64,000 nucleotides of DNA from Mycobacteroides chelonae (GCF_016767715.1 NZ_CP050145.1:4650001-4714000), one strand, 5' to 3'. Counted from the stretch's first letter, positions 1 to 9,086 are shown. Numbers and translations are program-made. Notes: generated by a model from the letters alone, not told the origin.

Positions 1-532
1 CGATCATGATGGCGGCCGCGAATCGGGGCACCACCAGCCGCCGGATCACCGATACACCCATGACTTCCATGGCATCGGTCTCCTCACGCATGGTGCGCGA
101 GCCCAGGTCGGCGGTGATGGCCGAGCCCACGGCCGAGGCCATCAGCACCGCGGCAACCAGGGAGGCTGCCTGGCGGATGATCGCGATGCCGCTGGCGGCG
201 CCCGCCAATGAAGTCGCACCCACTTGGCCTGCAAGTAGCGCGAATTGGATCGACAGCGTGACACCGATGGGCAGTGTCACCAAGATGACCGGCGTTACGG
301 CCGTCGCAGCCTGGAATGCACCCTGCCGAACGAACTCCTGCCACTGGAACTGCCCGGTGAACAGGTCGACAAAGAACCATTGAATCGTGCGCACGCCCAG
401 CATGAACTGCTCACCAACCGTGCTCAAGGATTCCAGCGGGTGACGCCTGACGTACCCGGTGGCCCAGTCCTCGATTGCCGCGACGCCGTCTCCCGTAGCG
501 ACTCCGGTTTCCGACCCGCTCACGGCCGACAC
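1..532 (-). CDS. YrbE/MlaE family ABC permease, N-terminal part, runs off left edge
   Basis: About 177 residues of an MlaE/YrbE permease, the membrane subunit of Mce lipid importers. The visible part has an N-terminal amphipathic stretch, then hydrophobic segments and the family hallmark ADLGSRTMREETDAMEVMG, followed by the conserved RLVVPR. I chose GTG at 532 because the frame has no ATG upstream and the sequence after it (SAVSGSETG) is a typical variable head; a second GTG lies three codons in. The gene is the first of an operon continuing outside the window, where a second permease and mce genes would be expected. Its sequence does not resemble YrbE1A, 3A or 4A closely as I recall them, so it probably belongs to a different mce operon from the one at 51-58 kb. 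Confidence 0.85.
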   Translation of the reverse strand, partial: MSAVSGSETGVATGDGVAAIEDWATGYVRRHPLESLSTVGEQFMLGVRTIQWFFVDLFTGQFQWQEFVRQGAFQAATAVTPVILVTLPIGVTLSIQFALLAGQVGATSLAGAASGIAIIRQAASLVAAVLMASAVGSAITADLGSRTMREETDAMEVMGVSVIRRLVVPRFAAAIMI

Positions 533-1015
533 TGGCGCAGCGCCACCCCTAGACCAGTGGGACCAGACGCATGAATCGTCGCACCACGCATTCCAGACTC
601 CTCGTTGACCCGGTATTCGCTGGGCGCCAAGGGCTGCGGCGCCAATGTGCGTTGACGCTAGATGATGAAGCGTTAATTTAACAGTTGGTAATATCCTAAA
701 TCACACCGATCGGTGTACTGTGCCGTGGGTCATAGTTTCTGATGATGTGCCGCCGGAGCCGGTCGAAAGCACGCGCTCAACGGGCTGAATTACATTGTTG
801 AAAAGCATTTTTGACATAACGTGTGCCCGCTCACAGTCTCGCTGGACGAAGGCGCCATCCTTGGCTGGCCGCCCGCGGAGTGCGGTGTCGATCATTGCGT
901 TCTGAGCCATAAACGCGGGTCCGGGAGCCGCACGTCACACTCGCGTTGATCTGCCAATGTTTGCTGAAACTGCGCTCGCCGACACTAACGGTGGAAGCGG
1001 GAAAGCCGGAGAGCC
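533..1015. other. Intergenic region upstream of the yrbE operon
   Basis: No convincing gene in about 480 bases. It contains an AT-rich patch with GTTAA-T-TTAAC (672-682) and a perfect 14-bp palindrome (703-716). A 69-codon minus-strand open frame crosses the palindrome but has no family resemblance or good ribosome site. This is probably the promoter and operator region of the leftward yrbE operon. Confidence 0.6.
703..716. promoter_or_regulatory. Perfect palindrome, candidate TetR-type operator
   Basis: ACACCGATCGGTGT is a perfect 14-bp palindrome in AT-rich DNA about 170 bp upstream of the yrbE start. Its length and symmetry suit a dimeric repressor. The cognate regulator is not evident in the window. 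Confidence 0.4.
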
Positions 1016-1693
1016 CTATTCGTCCAGTCCGTGTTCGATGGCGTACCGCGTGAGTTCCACGCGGTTGCCCAGCTGCAGCTTGCGCAGGGTTGACTGCACA
1101 TGGTTCTCGACGGTTCGGTGACTCAGCGACAACCGTGTGGCAATCTGCTTGGCGCTCAAACCCTTCGCCACCAGACGCAGTACCTCGGTTTCCCGTTCGG
1201 AGAGCCGTGGCGTGTCGTCGCTCTCGGTCGACGGCGCGCTCGACATCCGCCGAAACTCCCCGAGTACCAGCCCAGCCAGGCCCGGAGTGAATACCGCCTG
1301 CCCCTTGGCCGTCGCCTTCACGGCATCGATGAGCTCGGTGGCAGATGCACTTTTGACCAGATACCCCGTGGCTCCGGCCTTAACCGCTTCCAGCACGTCC
1401 TCGCGTTCAGCCGAAGCCGACAGCACCAAGATGTGGCTTCCCGGAGAGGCCGCGAGTACCGCGGCAGTTGCCTGGGCTCCATCACCGTCTGTCAGCTGCA
1501 TATCCATCAGCACCACATCGGGTCTCACCGTCGCGGCAATCCGTCCAGAGGAGGCAACCCCGTCTGCAGTGGCCACAACCCGCAGCCCCGCCGCCTGCAA
1601 ATCGCGAGACACCCCATCACGCCACATGGGATGGTCATCGACCACCATCACCGAAATCTGCTCACTGTCAATGCTTTCCGGATTTTCGGTCAC
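1016..1693 (-). CDS. NarL/FixJ family response regulator
   Basis: A 225-residue response regulator. It has a receiver domain (MVVDDHPMWRDG acidic pocket, phospho-acceptor Asp in DVVLMD, Lys in GYLVKS) followed by a LuxR-type helix-turn-helix (LSERETEVLRLVAKGLSAKQ, then SHRTVENHV). It should be phosphorylated by the kinase encoded just upstream. The start is GTG at 1693: it overlaps the kinase stop as GTGA and has a strong AGGAGG seven bases upstream, so the longer frame from 1732 is rejected. The two genes are translationally coupled. Target genes are unknown. Confidence 0.9.
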   Translation of the reverse strand: MTENPESIDSEQISVMVVDDHPMWRDGVSRDLQAAGLRVVATADGVASSGRIAATVRPDVVLMDMQLTDGDGAQATAAVLAASPGSHILVLSASAEREDVLEAVKAGATGYLVKSASATELIDAVKATAKGQAVFTPGLAGLVLGEFRRMSSAPSTESDDTPRLSERETEVLRLVAKGLSAKQIATRLSLSHRTVENHVQSTLRKLQLGNRVELTRYAIEHGLDE

Positions 1694-2865
1694 AACCCCA
1701 CCTCCTGCGACTTGGGCACCGTGATCTCCCATTCGGTGCCTGCGCCCGGCGCTGTCTCCAGCAGGACAGCCCCGCCCAGATCGGCTACCCGGCCCAGAAT
1801 CGATCGGGACACCCCCATCCGTCCCTCACGTTCTGCCTGATCCAGCCTGCCTGCGGCGATACCACTGCCGTCGTCGCGCACCGTCACGACCACCGAATCG
1901 TCGAGATCTTCGATAAGCACGTAGGCGTGTGCCTGCGGCCCGGCATGCAAGGCCACATTGGACAGCGCGCTACGCACCACGGCCGCCAGCTCGCTGGCCA
2001 TGTGCTGACCGATGAGCACCGGAGAGCCCGGCGCCGAGACCGAGACCGCGGTACTGGCCTGTGTGCGCAACAGTGGACGCAGATCGACCAATTCGTCGTC
2101 GGCCAACATCGTCTGGGTAGCCCCCGAGATCAGCTCCCGGAGGGCCACTTCCTGCTCGCCCGCGATGGCCGCCAGTTCGGCTGTCGGGCCACCGATCTCG
2201 GTGCCCCGTCGCTTCACATAGGACAGCACCTGGAGCACCCCGTCGTGTACCTGCCGCGCGAGCCGCTCGCGTTCGATGGCCGCTGCGGCCGCACGCTCCG
2301 CGCGCCGCAGCTCATGGAAGGTGCGCTTCGCGGTGGTCGATGCGGCACCAATCGCGAGCCCCACCACCACCAAGGCCGGCATGGTGGAATCGAGCCACAA
2401 CGCGCTCACGGGCAGCCCGCGCGCAGCGATGCTGATGGCGGCCAGGACGAACCCCGAGATGACGCCGGCGAGCTGTCCGCGCAGCAGACCCATGGACACC
2501 ACCGCATTGGCCACCCATAGCGTAGTCGGCAGCGTCTGATGTCCGCTGTACCACTGCACATCGACTACCAGCCGGCCGGCAAGCATCAGCGCGATGACTA
2601 TCACCTGATCGCACAGCACCAGCTGCCAGCGCCGGAGCCAGTTGCGCGACAGTGCGACTGCCGCGAATCCGGTCCATATCGCCATGCCTGCGTACAGTGC
2701 CCAGCTCAGTGCTTGCCGGTCGTAATGGGTGTAGGAGGTCAGCTGTGAGGCCAGCAGCGCGTACCCGAAACTTGCCAATCGGAACACCTGCGCGGCACGC
2801 CACAGCGATGCCGTCGGATCGTTACCGCTCACCCAGCGTGGGACGGTTCCGTGTCCGGATGCCAT
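1690..2865 (-). CDS. Membrane sensor histidine kinase (HisKA_3/NarX type)
   Basis: A 391-residue kinase. The N-terminal half has about five hydrophobic helices (roughly residues 25-175). A dimerisation/phosphotransfer box follows with ERLARQVHDGVLQVL, where the His of VHDG is the expected phosphorylation site. A C-terminal ATPase domain carries NVALHAG (N box) and DDGSGI (G1 box). This layout is that of actinobacterial MacS-like kinases paired with NarL regulators. It is cotranscribed with, and overlaps by 4 bp, the response regulator. It starts 9 bp after the AI-2E gene, so all three may form one transcript. The signal sensed is unknown. Confidence 0.88.
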   Translation of the reverse strand: MASGHGTVPRWVSGNDPTASLWRAAQVFRLASFGYALLASQLTSYTHYDRQALSWALYAGMAIWTGFAAVALSRNWLRRWQLVLCDQVIVIALMLAGRLVVDVQWYSGHQTLPTTLWVANAVVSMGLLRGQLAGVISGFVLAAISIAARGLPVSALWLDSTMPALVVVGLAIGAASTTAKRTFHELRRAERAAAAAIERERLARQVHDGVLQVLSYVKRRGTEIGGPTAELAAIAGEQEVALRELISGATQTMLADDELVDLRPLLRTQASTAVSVSAPGSPVLIGQHMASELAAVVRSALSNVALHAGPQAHAYVLIEDLDDSVVVTVRDDGSGIAAGRLDQAEREGRMGVSRSILGRVADLGGAVLLETAPGAGTEWEITVPKSQEVGL

Positions 2866-2874
2866 AACGGTCCG

Positions 2875-4074
2875 TCAGTCCTTGGGCGGAGCCGGGCCCA
2901 ATTCCGGCACACCGTTGCTTGGACCGGCGCCGACTGCGGGTGGGCCACCGTCGGGCACCATCTCTGGATCGAGGATCTCCGCTTCCTCTTCTCCTTCAAC
3001 CAGATACGGATCGGCGGAGCCCTCGGGTTCGATGAGTGCCCGGATCGCGGTGTTGAGCACCGCAACGGTCGGCACCGCCAGAAGTGCGCCGATGATTCCG
3101 CCCAGCACGCCGCCCGCAGCGATGGACAGCACCACCGCCAGCGCGTGGATCTGCACCGCATGGCCCATGATGAGTGGTTGCAGCACATGGCCTTCCACCT
3201 GCATCACCACGATCACGATGACCAAGATCATCAACGCGGTAAAGGCTCCCTTGGTGATAAGTGCGATGAATACCGCCACAAACCCGGAGATCGCCGCACC
3301 GATGATGGGGACGAAAGCACCCAGAAACACCAGCGAGGCCAACGGAAGCGCCAGCGGCACACTGAAAGCCGCGAGGCCCACGCCGATACCGATGGCATCG
3401 ACCAGTGCCACCGCGACCGTGGCGCGCACGTAGCCGATCAGCGAACCAAAGCCGAGGACGCCGGCGCGACGCACCCGCGGCCGCACCGCGGTCGGGAAGA
3501 TTCGGGTGACGAACTCCCAGATCTCCTTGCCGCCGTACAGGAAGAAGATGGTGGTGAACAAGGTCAACACCGCACCGGTGATGATCTCGGTGACCGTGGT
3601 CGCCGTCGCCAGCGCCCCGCTGGTGACCCTCCCTTGGTTGTCCTTGATGGCGTTGACCAGAGCATCGCCGGCCTTGCCGATCTGATCCTCACTGACGTGG
3701 AACCGACTGTGGATCGCCCAGTTCTTCAGCGACTCGATGCTGTTGGTCAGCTGCGTCGACAGGTCCGGCAGACCCTTGATGAACTGGTCCACCACGAAAG
3801 TCAGGATCCCGCCGACCGCCGCGGTACCGGTCAGCATGACCACGACGACTGCCAGCGAACGCGGAACCTTATGCCGCTGAAGGTAGTTGACCGTGGGAAC
3901 CAGCAGTGCCGAACCCATCAGGGCGAGCAGCAGCGGGATGGTGATCGTTTTGAGATGCCAGAACAACCACAACGAGGTGAGCCCGAAGGCAAGCAGCACC
4001 AGCAGGCGCCAAGCCCATGCCGCCCCCTTGCGCACATACGGATGAACCGACTCGGCTGCGTCAGCGTGCGTCAT
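2875..4074 (-). CDS. AI-2E family transporter (DUF20), Rv0205-like
   Basis: A 399-residue polytopic membrane protein of the AI-2E exporter superfamily. Two N-terminal helices (ALLVLLAFGLTSLWLFW), a long soluble loop and a helix-rich C-terminal half with GAFVPIIGAAISG, the family's conserved glycine-rich motif, are visible. The tail is acidic and proline-rich. It resembles M. tuberculosis Rv0205. The substrate is unknown; family members include quorum-signal and Na+/H+ exporters. A TAGGCT box six bases before the ATG suggests a leaderless mRNA. It heads the transcript leading into the two-component genes. Confidence 0.85.
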   Translation of the reverse strand: MTHADAAESVHPYVRKGAAWAWRLLVLLAFGLTSLWLFWHLKTITIPLLLALMGSALLVPTVNYLQRHKVPRSLAVVVVMLTGTAAVGGILTFVVDQFIKGLPDLSTQLTNSIESLKNWAIHSRFHVSEDQIGKAGDALVNAIKDNQGRVTSGALATATTVTEIITGAVLTLFTTIFFLYGGKEIWEFVTRIFPTAVRPRVRRAGVLGFGSLIGYVRATVAVALVDAIGIGVGLAAFSVPLALPLASLVFLGAFVPIIGAAISGFVAVFIALITKGAFTALMILVIVIVVMQVEGHVLQPLIMGHAVQIHALAVVLSIAAGGVLGGIIGALLAVPTVAVLNTAIRALIEPEGSADPYLVEGEEEAEILDPEMVPDGGPPAVGAGPSNGVPELGPAPPKD

Positions 4075-4095
4075 GCGGCGAGCCTAGCTCAGCAA

Positions 4096-4974
4096 CTATC
4101 CCTTCGGCGCAGGCTCGGCAAGTACCTCGGTCAGCCACTTCACGACGAGCTCGGGCTGCTCATCGACGATGAAGTGGCCACAGTTGGGCACCTCGGTGAT
4201 GTTCAGATCGTCGGCGTGGTCTTTGAAGCCCTCGAGCAGCGACGGGTGCACGGCGACATCGTCGAGCCCGAACAGCACCCGCACCGGCATCGCGAGTTTC
4301 TGATCGTCGTATGGGCCGCGCGCCAACCTGGCGAATTCCTTGCCGACCATCGACCGGTAGATCTTGGATCCGGCCACCCGGCGGTCGCGGTCACGGAAAC
4401 AGCCACGGAAGAAGTCCACCGACTCCTTGGGCATGCCGCTACGGCGGATGAACCACCACAGGGTCGGCGACAGGTGCGATAGCGGTCCGACGACGGGGGC
4501 TCCCACCACGAGCTGGTAGGCCAGCTTGTGGGCATGCCTGGCGACACGGCCCGGCTCCTGCCACACCGGTGGAATGTTGAGGATGGCCAGCCGCTTGATC
4601 CGCGACGGCGCCTTCAGGGCCACCAGCTGCGCCGTCCAACCACCCCAGTCATGTCCGACCAGGTCGAAGGATTCGAGCCCCAGCGCGTCGGCTGCGGCCA
4701 GCACATCGGAGGCGAACTGCTCCTTCTCGTAGCCCGCCGGAGCGACCTCGCTCCACCCGGCGCCACGAAGATCGACGGCGTGCACGCGGTACCCGGCATC
4801 GGCCAGGGACGGAATCACCTTGTGCCACATCCACCAGTTCTCGGGCCAGCCGTGCAACAACACGACCGGTCGTCCATCCTGCGGTCCGGCTACGGCGACG
4901 TGGATCTTCACGTCCCCGGCTTGCACATATTCGTGGGTCACGCCCTCGAGGACGGGCATGCTGCGCTGCGTCAT
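4096..4974 (-). CDS. Alpha/beta hydrolase, epoxide hydrolase-like
   Basis: A 292-residue soluble alpha/beta-fold enzyme. HGWPENWWMW supplies the HGxP oxyanion motif. The nucleophile elbow is GHDWGG, so Asp replaces Ser as in epoxide hydrolases and haloalkane dehalogenases. A late Asp lies in GLDDVAV and the catalytic His in NCGHFIV. The chosen start ATG at 4974 follows TAGGGT by seven bases (leaderless pattern). The frame is open to an ATG at 5058, and that extension encodes MPVLAGLTDAYVEA, which looks like a diverged copy of the following MPVLEGVTHEYVQA; see findings. The physiological substrate is unknown. Confidence 0.82.
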   Translation of the reverse strand: MTQRSMPVLEGVTHEYVQAGDVKIHVAVAGPQDGRPVVLLHGWPENWWMWHKVIPSLADAGYRVHAVDLRGAGWSEVAPAGYEKEQFASDVLAAADALGLESFDLVGHDWGGWTAQLVALKAPSRIKRLAILNIPPVWQEPGRVARHAHKLAYQLVVGAPVVGPLSHLSPTLWWFIRRSGMPKESVDFFRGCFRDRDRRVAGSKIYRSMVGKEFARLARGPYDDQKLAMPVRVLFGLDDVAVHPSLLEGFKDHADDLNITEVPNCGHFIVDEQPELVVKWLTEVLAEPAPKG

Positions 4975-5119
4975 GAACCGCACCCTACCGCGCAGTAGGT
5001 TCCGTGGCGCGAGCGCGGCCTCCACATACGCATCCGTAAGACCTGCAAGAACTGGCATGCTTCGTCATAGCGGGCGAATAAGAGTACAAGTGAAGTAGAC
5101 CGATCGGAATACCTAGGTG

Positions 5120-6640
5120 ATGGAACGGCTGCGCGAATGGTTTCGGGCCATGCATGTGCTGGGCCCCCGCTGGACGGTGTTCGTGGCATCGATGGTCGGC
5201 ATCAATGCCGCCACCCTGCTGTTGCTGTTCTACTTTTTGCGCCATTGGATGCCGTTCAAACGGCCGGCCGACGACTGGGTCTTCGAGAACGGTCCCCCAC
5301 TGTTCTGGCTGCTGTTCGGAGTCATGATCGTCACCAGCGTGGGCTGGGCACTGCACATGGAACACCGGCTCGCCCGCTGGTACTGCCGAGGCGGGCCGCC
5401 CACCGCGCTGGAGTTACGCACTGCGTTGACCGCCCCCCTTCAGCAGTCGCTACTGCACCTCGGTGGTTGGGCCATCGGCGCGGGAGTGTTCATCGCGGTG
5501 GGCGCCATGCACGACTCCAAGTGGACTCTGGCCACCATCATCGGGTGTGTGCAATCGGCGACGGCCAGCTTCGGCCTCACCTACCTACTCGGTGAGCGCA
5601 TCCTGCGCCCCATCGCGGCCAAAGCGTTGAGCGCCAGCGAATTTCACGGACGATTCGCCCCCTCTGTATTCGTCCGAGTCCGCCTGAGCTGGTGGATCGG
5701 CACACTGGCGCCGGCCATCGGAATCATCGCGCTGTGCGGCATGGCCCTCTGGAATCCCGAGGACTTGACCTCCACGCGCGACCTTGCCCTGACCGTCCTG
5801 CTCATCGTCTCGACCACCCTGGTCGGCAGTTACGGGCTCGCCCTGCTTACCGCCGGACAGCTGGCCGACCCGGTGCGCCAGCTGCGCACCGCCATCAGTG
5901 ATGTGGCGCAGGGCGACTTCGAGGCGCGCGTCGACGTCTACGACGGCAGCGAGCTGGGCGTCTTGCAGGCCGGGTTCAACAGGATGATGCAGGTGGGTGA
6001 GGAACGTCGTCAGCTGCGTGAACTATTCGGTAAGCACGTGGGTGCCGACGTGGCCAGCCAAGCCTTGCAGCTCGGCACCAACCTCGGCGGCGAGAACCGT
6101 TATGTCGCAGTGTTCTTCGTCGACATGATCGGGTCGACGTCGATGGCTTCCGACCGCGACCCCGAAGAAGTGCTCACCATCCTCAACGACTTCTTCCGCA
6201 TCGTGGTGGAAGTGGTCGACAGCCGCGGCGGCTTCGTCAACAAGTTCGTCGGCGACGAAGCGCTCTCGGTCTTCGGCGCCCCGTTGCACCGCCCCGATGC
6301 CACTACCGCCTGCCTGGCGGCGGCCCGAGAACTGCGCGACCGGCTCAACGAGGACTTCCCCCATCCCTTCGAGTTCGCCATCGGGGTATCGGCAGGGCTG
6401 GCGGTCGCCGGGAACGTCGGTGCGCCGGAACGCTATGAGTACTCGGTGATCGGCGACCCGGTGAACGAGGCATCTCGCCTTACTGAGCTGGCCAAACACC
6501 GGCCCAGCCGCCTACTCGCCTCCACAAATGCGCTCTATTTCGCCGACCCCGACGAACAAAAACACTGGGATCACGGCGACTCTGTGCTGCTCCGGGGCCG
6601 CACCAGGGCGACACACCTAGCGTGGCCTGCGGGAACCTGA
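5120..6640 (+). CDS. Class III adenylate cyclase, six-helix membrane + HAMP + cyclase
   Basis: A 506-residue cyclase making cAMP at the inner membrane. Six hydrophobic segments occupy roughly residues 15-235. A HAMP linker follows (LADPVRQLRTAISDVAQGDFEARVDV). The cyclase homology domain holds the metal-binding Asp (FFVDMIGSTS), the substrate-defining Lys (FVNKFVGDEAL) and the transition-state Asn/Arg pair (GDPVNEASRL). The architecture is that of the M. tuberculosis Rv1318c/Rv1319c/Rv1320c/Rv3645 group. GTG at 5117 directly precedes the chosen ATG, and either could be used. It is transcribed divergently from the hydrolase. Confidence 0.92.
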   Translation: MERLREWFRAMHVLGPRWTVFVASMVGINAATLLLLFYFLRHWMPFKRPADDWVFENGPPLFWLLFGVMIVTSVGWALHMEHRLARWYCRGGPPTALELRTALTAPLQQSLLHLGGWAIGAGVFIAVGAMHDSKWTLATIIGCVQSATASFGLTYLLGERILRPIAAKALSASEFHGRFAPSVFVRVRLSWWIGTLAPAIGIIALCGMALWNPEDLTSTRDLALTVLLIVSTTLVGSYGLALLTAGQLADPVRQLRTAISDVAQGDFEARVDVYDGSELGVLQAGFNRMMQVGEERRQLRELFGKHVGADVASQALQLGTNLGGENRYVAVFFVDMIGSTSMASDRDPEEVLTILNDFFRIVVEVVDSRGGFVNKFVGDEALSVFGAPLHRPDATTACLAAARELRDRLNEDFPHPFEFAIGVSAGLAVAGNVGAPERYEYSVIGDPVNEASRLTELAKHRPSRLLASTNALYFADPDEQKHWDHGDSVLLRGRTRATHLAWPAGT

Positions 6641-6676
6641 AAGAAGTGGCCAGTCCGCGCCGTTACTGTGGTGCCC

Positions 6677-7876
6677 GTGCCCGATGACCGTGACCCACTC
6701 GACGGCGGCTGTACGCCGCCCGAAGGAAGCGGTCCGGCTTCATGCCCGGACGATCCCGAAGCGGATACCGCACCCCAACCCGTCATCAAGCAGCGGGGAA
6801 AGTACTGGTGGATCCGCTGGGCGGTCCTCGTGGTCCTCGCCATCGTGCTCGCGGTGGAAATCGGATTCGTCTCCGATCAGCTGGCATCGGCCTGGCGCAG
6901 CCTCAAGACCGCCAACCCGTGGTGGGTGCTGGCGGCAGCGTTCGCGGCGATGGCCTCGATGCACAGCTTCGCGCAGATCCAGCGCACGCTGCTGCGTTCG
7001 GCGGGCGTGAAGATACGTCAATGGCGCTCTGAGGCCGCGTTCTACGCCGGCAACGCGTTGAGCACCACATTGCCCGGCGGACCCGTACTCTCGGCCACCT
7101 TTATCTATCGGCAGCAGCGACTCTGGGGCGCGACCCCGGTCGTGGCGTCCTGGCAGTTGGTGATGTCCGGGGTGCTACAGGCGGTGGGTTTGGCGATCCT
7201 GGGATTGGGCGGGGCATTCCTGTTGGGTGCCAAAACCAACCCGTTCTCGCTGATCTTCAGCATCGGCGGACTATTGGCCATCTTGCTCCTCGCGCAGGCG
7301 GTCGCATCGCGACCGGAGATGCTCGACGGCATCGGGGTGCGAGTCCTTCGCTGGGTCAACGATGTTCGCGGTAAGCCGCCGATGATGGGGGTGGCGCGCT
7401 GGCGCGAGATCCTCAAGCAGATGGAAGCGGTGACGCTGACCCGGCGGGCCCTCGGCGAGGCGTTCGGCTGGTCGCTGTTCAACTGGATCGCCGACGTGGC
7501 GTGCCTGGCCTTCGCGGCCTACGCCGTGGGCAGCCGCCCCTCCCTGGTCGGTGTCATGGTTGCCTATGCCGCGGCACGTGCCGCCGGTTCGCTCCCACTC
7601 ATGCCCGGTGGCCTCCTGGTGGTGGAGGCCTTCCTGGTTCCCGGTCTGGTGTCCTCCGGGATGACGCTGCCCGACGCGATCTCCGCCATGCTCATCTACC
7701 GCGCAGTCAGCTGGATTTTCATCTCCGCGATCGGCTGGGTCATCTTCTTCTTCCTCTTCCGCAACGAGAGCCAGATCGACCCCGACGCCACGCCGAGCCC
7801 ATCCAAGGAGCCCGAACCCGCGCCTGACGCTCGTCCAGCCGACCCGCCAAAAAATTCTTCCGATCCCCCGAAATAA
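6677..7876 (+). CDS. Lysylphosphatidylglycerol-synthase-type membrane protein (UPF0104), Rv0204c-like
   Basis: A 399-residue polytopic protein with about eight helices matching the transmembrane part of MprF-type proteins (WWIRWAVLVVLAIVLAVEIGF; family signature STTLPGGPVLSA and LPLMPGGLLVVEAF). There is no synthetase domain, so it is probably a flippase-like or orphan membrane component rather than an aminoacyl-lipid synthase. It resembles Rv0204c, which sits beside the haemophore/mmpL11 genes in M. tuberculosis. The start GTG at 6677 lies seven bases after TACTGT, the leaderless pattern; two earlier in-frame GTGs overlap that box. The tail is Pro/Asp-rich. Confidence 0.8.
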   Translation: MPDDRDPLDGGCTPPEGSGPASCPDDPEADTAPQPVIKQRGKYWWIRWAVLVVLAIVLAVEIGFVSDQLASAWRSLKTANPWWVLAAAFAAMASMHSFAQIQRTLLRSAGVKIRQWRSEAAFYAGNALSTTLPGGPVLSATFIYRQQRLWGATPVVASWQLVMSGVLQAVGLAILGLGGAFLLGAKTNPFSLIFSIGGLLAILLLAQAVASRPEMLDGIGVRVLRWVNDVRGKPPMMGVARWREILKQMEAVTLTRRALGEAFGWSLFNWIADVACLAFAAYAVGSRPSLVGVMVAYAAARAAGSLPLMPGGLLVVEAFLVPGLVSSGMTLPDAISAMLIYRAVSWIFISAIGWVIFFFLFRNESQIDPDATPSPSKEPEPAPDARPADPPKNSSDPPK

Positions 7877-7931
7877 AGCGGACTGTGGTCCGGTTGGCAT
7901 GAATGTCCTACCCCAACTTTGAGGAGCATTC

Positions 7932-8471
7932 ATGACCACCACCACGCCAGTTCTCGCCCCTGGAACCTGGATCATCGACTCGGTTCACTCAGACATCACC
8001 TTCTCCGTACGCCACCTGGGCGTTTCGAAGGTTCGCGGCTCGTTTACCGACTTCAGCGGTGACATCACCGTCGCCGAGGACGGCACTCCCTCGGTATCGG
8101 CCACCATCAACGTGGCCTCTGTCGACACCCGCAACGACCAGCGCGACGGCCACCTGCGTTCGGCCGACTTCTTCGACACCGACAACCACCCCACCGCCAC
8201 CTACCGCTCCACCTCGGTGCGTGCCGACGGTGACGACTACATCGTCGATGGTGAACTGACCCTGCACGGCGTCACCCAGCCGGTCTCGCTGAACCTGTCC
8301 CTGGAGGGCGTCGGCCCCGGAGCGCAGGGTGGCGCTGTCGCCGGCTTCGAAGCCAGCACCGAGATCAACCGCGGCGACTTCGGCGTCACCGGCGGTGCCG
8401 GACTGGTCGGTGAAAAGGTCACGCTGACCTTCAACATCGAAGCCGGTCACCCGGAGGCACCCTCCAACTGA
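7932..8471 (+). CDS. YceI family lipid-binding protein
   Basis: A 179-residue YceI-domain protein: a lipocalin-like barrel that binds long isoprenoid or other lipids. Family motifs seen are GTWIIDSVHSDITFSVRHLG at the start, the RDGHLRSADFFD segment, and LTLHGVTQPV. There is no signal peptide, so it is predicted cytoplasmic, unlike E. coli YceI. GAGGAG lies six bases before the ATG. It follows the membrane protein after about 55 bp and could share its transcript. Confidence 0.9.
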   Translation: MTTTTPVLAPGTWIIDSVHSDITFSVRHLGVSKVRGSFTDFSGDITVAEDGTPSVSATINVASVDTRNDQRDGHLRSADFFDTDNHPTATYRSTSVRADGDDYIVDGELTLHGVTQPVSLNLSLEGVGPGAQGGAVAGFEASTEINRGDFGVTGGAGLVGEKVTLTFNIEAGHPEAPSN

Positions 8472-8501
8472 TCGCCGCACGGCACCCGCTACGGTCGGGG
8501 A

Positions 8502-8894
8502 ATGCCCAGCGTGCAACAGAATTCGTCACCCCAAGCGCCGGTGACATCCGTACTGCTCTCCCTGGTACTGGATGTCATCGGCGTCTTGGTCTTCTGCACC
8601 ATCGGCCGGCGCAGCCACGCCGAAGGCATCACGCTGGTGGGTGTGTGGGAGACGGCGTGGCCGTTCTTGTCGGGCGCCGGAGCCGGTTGGCTGCTGAGCC
8701 GGGGTTGGTCGCGACCGACATCCGTCGCCCACACCGGCATCGCGGTGTGGGTCTGCACGGTGCTGTTCGGGATGATCTTGCGCCGCCTGAGCAACCAGGG
8801 CGTGGCGTTCAGCTTTGTCATCGTCGCCTCGCTGGTGACTGCCCTACTTCTGCTGGGATGGCGTGTCATCGCGAACCGCACGTCAAAAAGCTGA
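8502..8894 (+). CDS. DUF3054 family small membrane protein
   Basis: A 130-residue protein with four predicted helices (VLLSLVLDVIGVLVFCTIG, TAWPFLSGAGAGWLL, a central hydrophobic segment, FVIVASLVTALLLLGW). The IGRRSHAEG stretch after helix 1 is characteristic of the DUF3054 family, which is common in actinobacteria and functionally unassigned. TACGGT six bases upstream of the ATG suggests a leaderless start. Confidence 0.75.
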   Translation: MPSVQQNSSPQAPVTSVLLSLVLDVIGVLVFCTIGRRSHAEGITLVGVWETAWPFLSGAGAGWLLSRGWSRPTSVAHTGIAVWVCTVLFGMILRRLSNQGVAFSFVIVASLVTALLLLGWRVIANRTSKS

Positions 8895-8960
8895 GACCTC
8901 GCCGTCAGGATCTCGTCAACGCGCTTGGATACACGGCCGGCGCACCCGCAAGCTGGCTGC

Positions 8961-9086
8961 ATGGAAGGTTTCGCCGCCGTGCTGGTGCCCCTCGCCGGTT
9001 ACGCCGCAGTACTGCTCTCTGTGCGGTACCTCAATCGTCATGACGATATCGCCCCCGCGGCGGGCCCGGAAGCCTTGACCCGCTAG
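8961..9086 (+). CDS. Possible 41-residue single-helix membrane peptide
   Basis: An open frame of 41 codons beginning MEGFAAVLVPLAGYAAVLLS, which forms one plausible transmembrane helix, followed by a charged tail RYLNRHDD and a short Ala/Pro end. It ends 13 bp before a strong terminator hairpin. There is no clear ribosome site. The evidence is the hydrophobic pattern and placement only. Confidence 0.35.
   Translation: MEGFAAVLVPLAGYAAVLLSVRYLNRHDDIAPAAGPEALTR

Noticed and set aside
701..910. 69-codon minus-strand open frame in the yrbE upstream region
   Set aside because: No family features, no good ribosome site, and it crosses a palindromic operator candidate.
2851..4482. 543-codon plus-strand open frame across the AI-2E gene
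   Set aside because: Arg/His/Gln-rich composition of an antisense shadow; it overlaps two well-supported genes.
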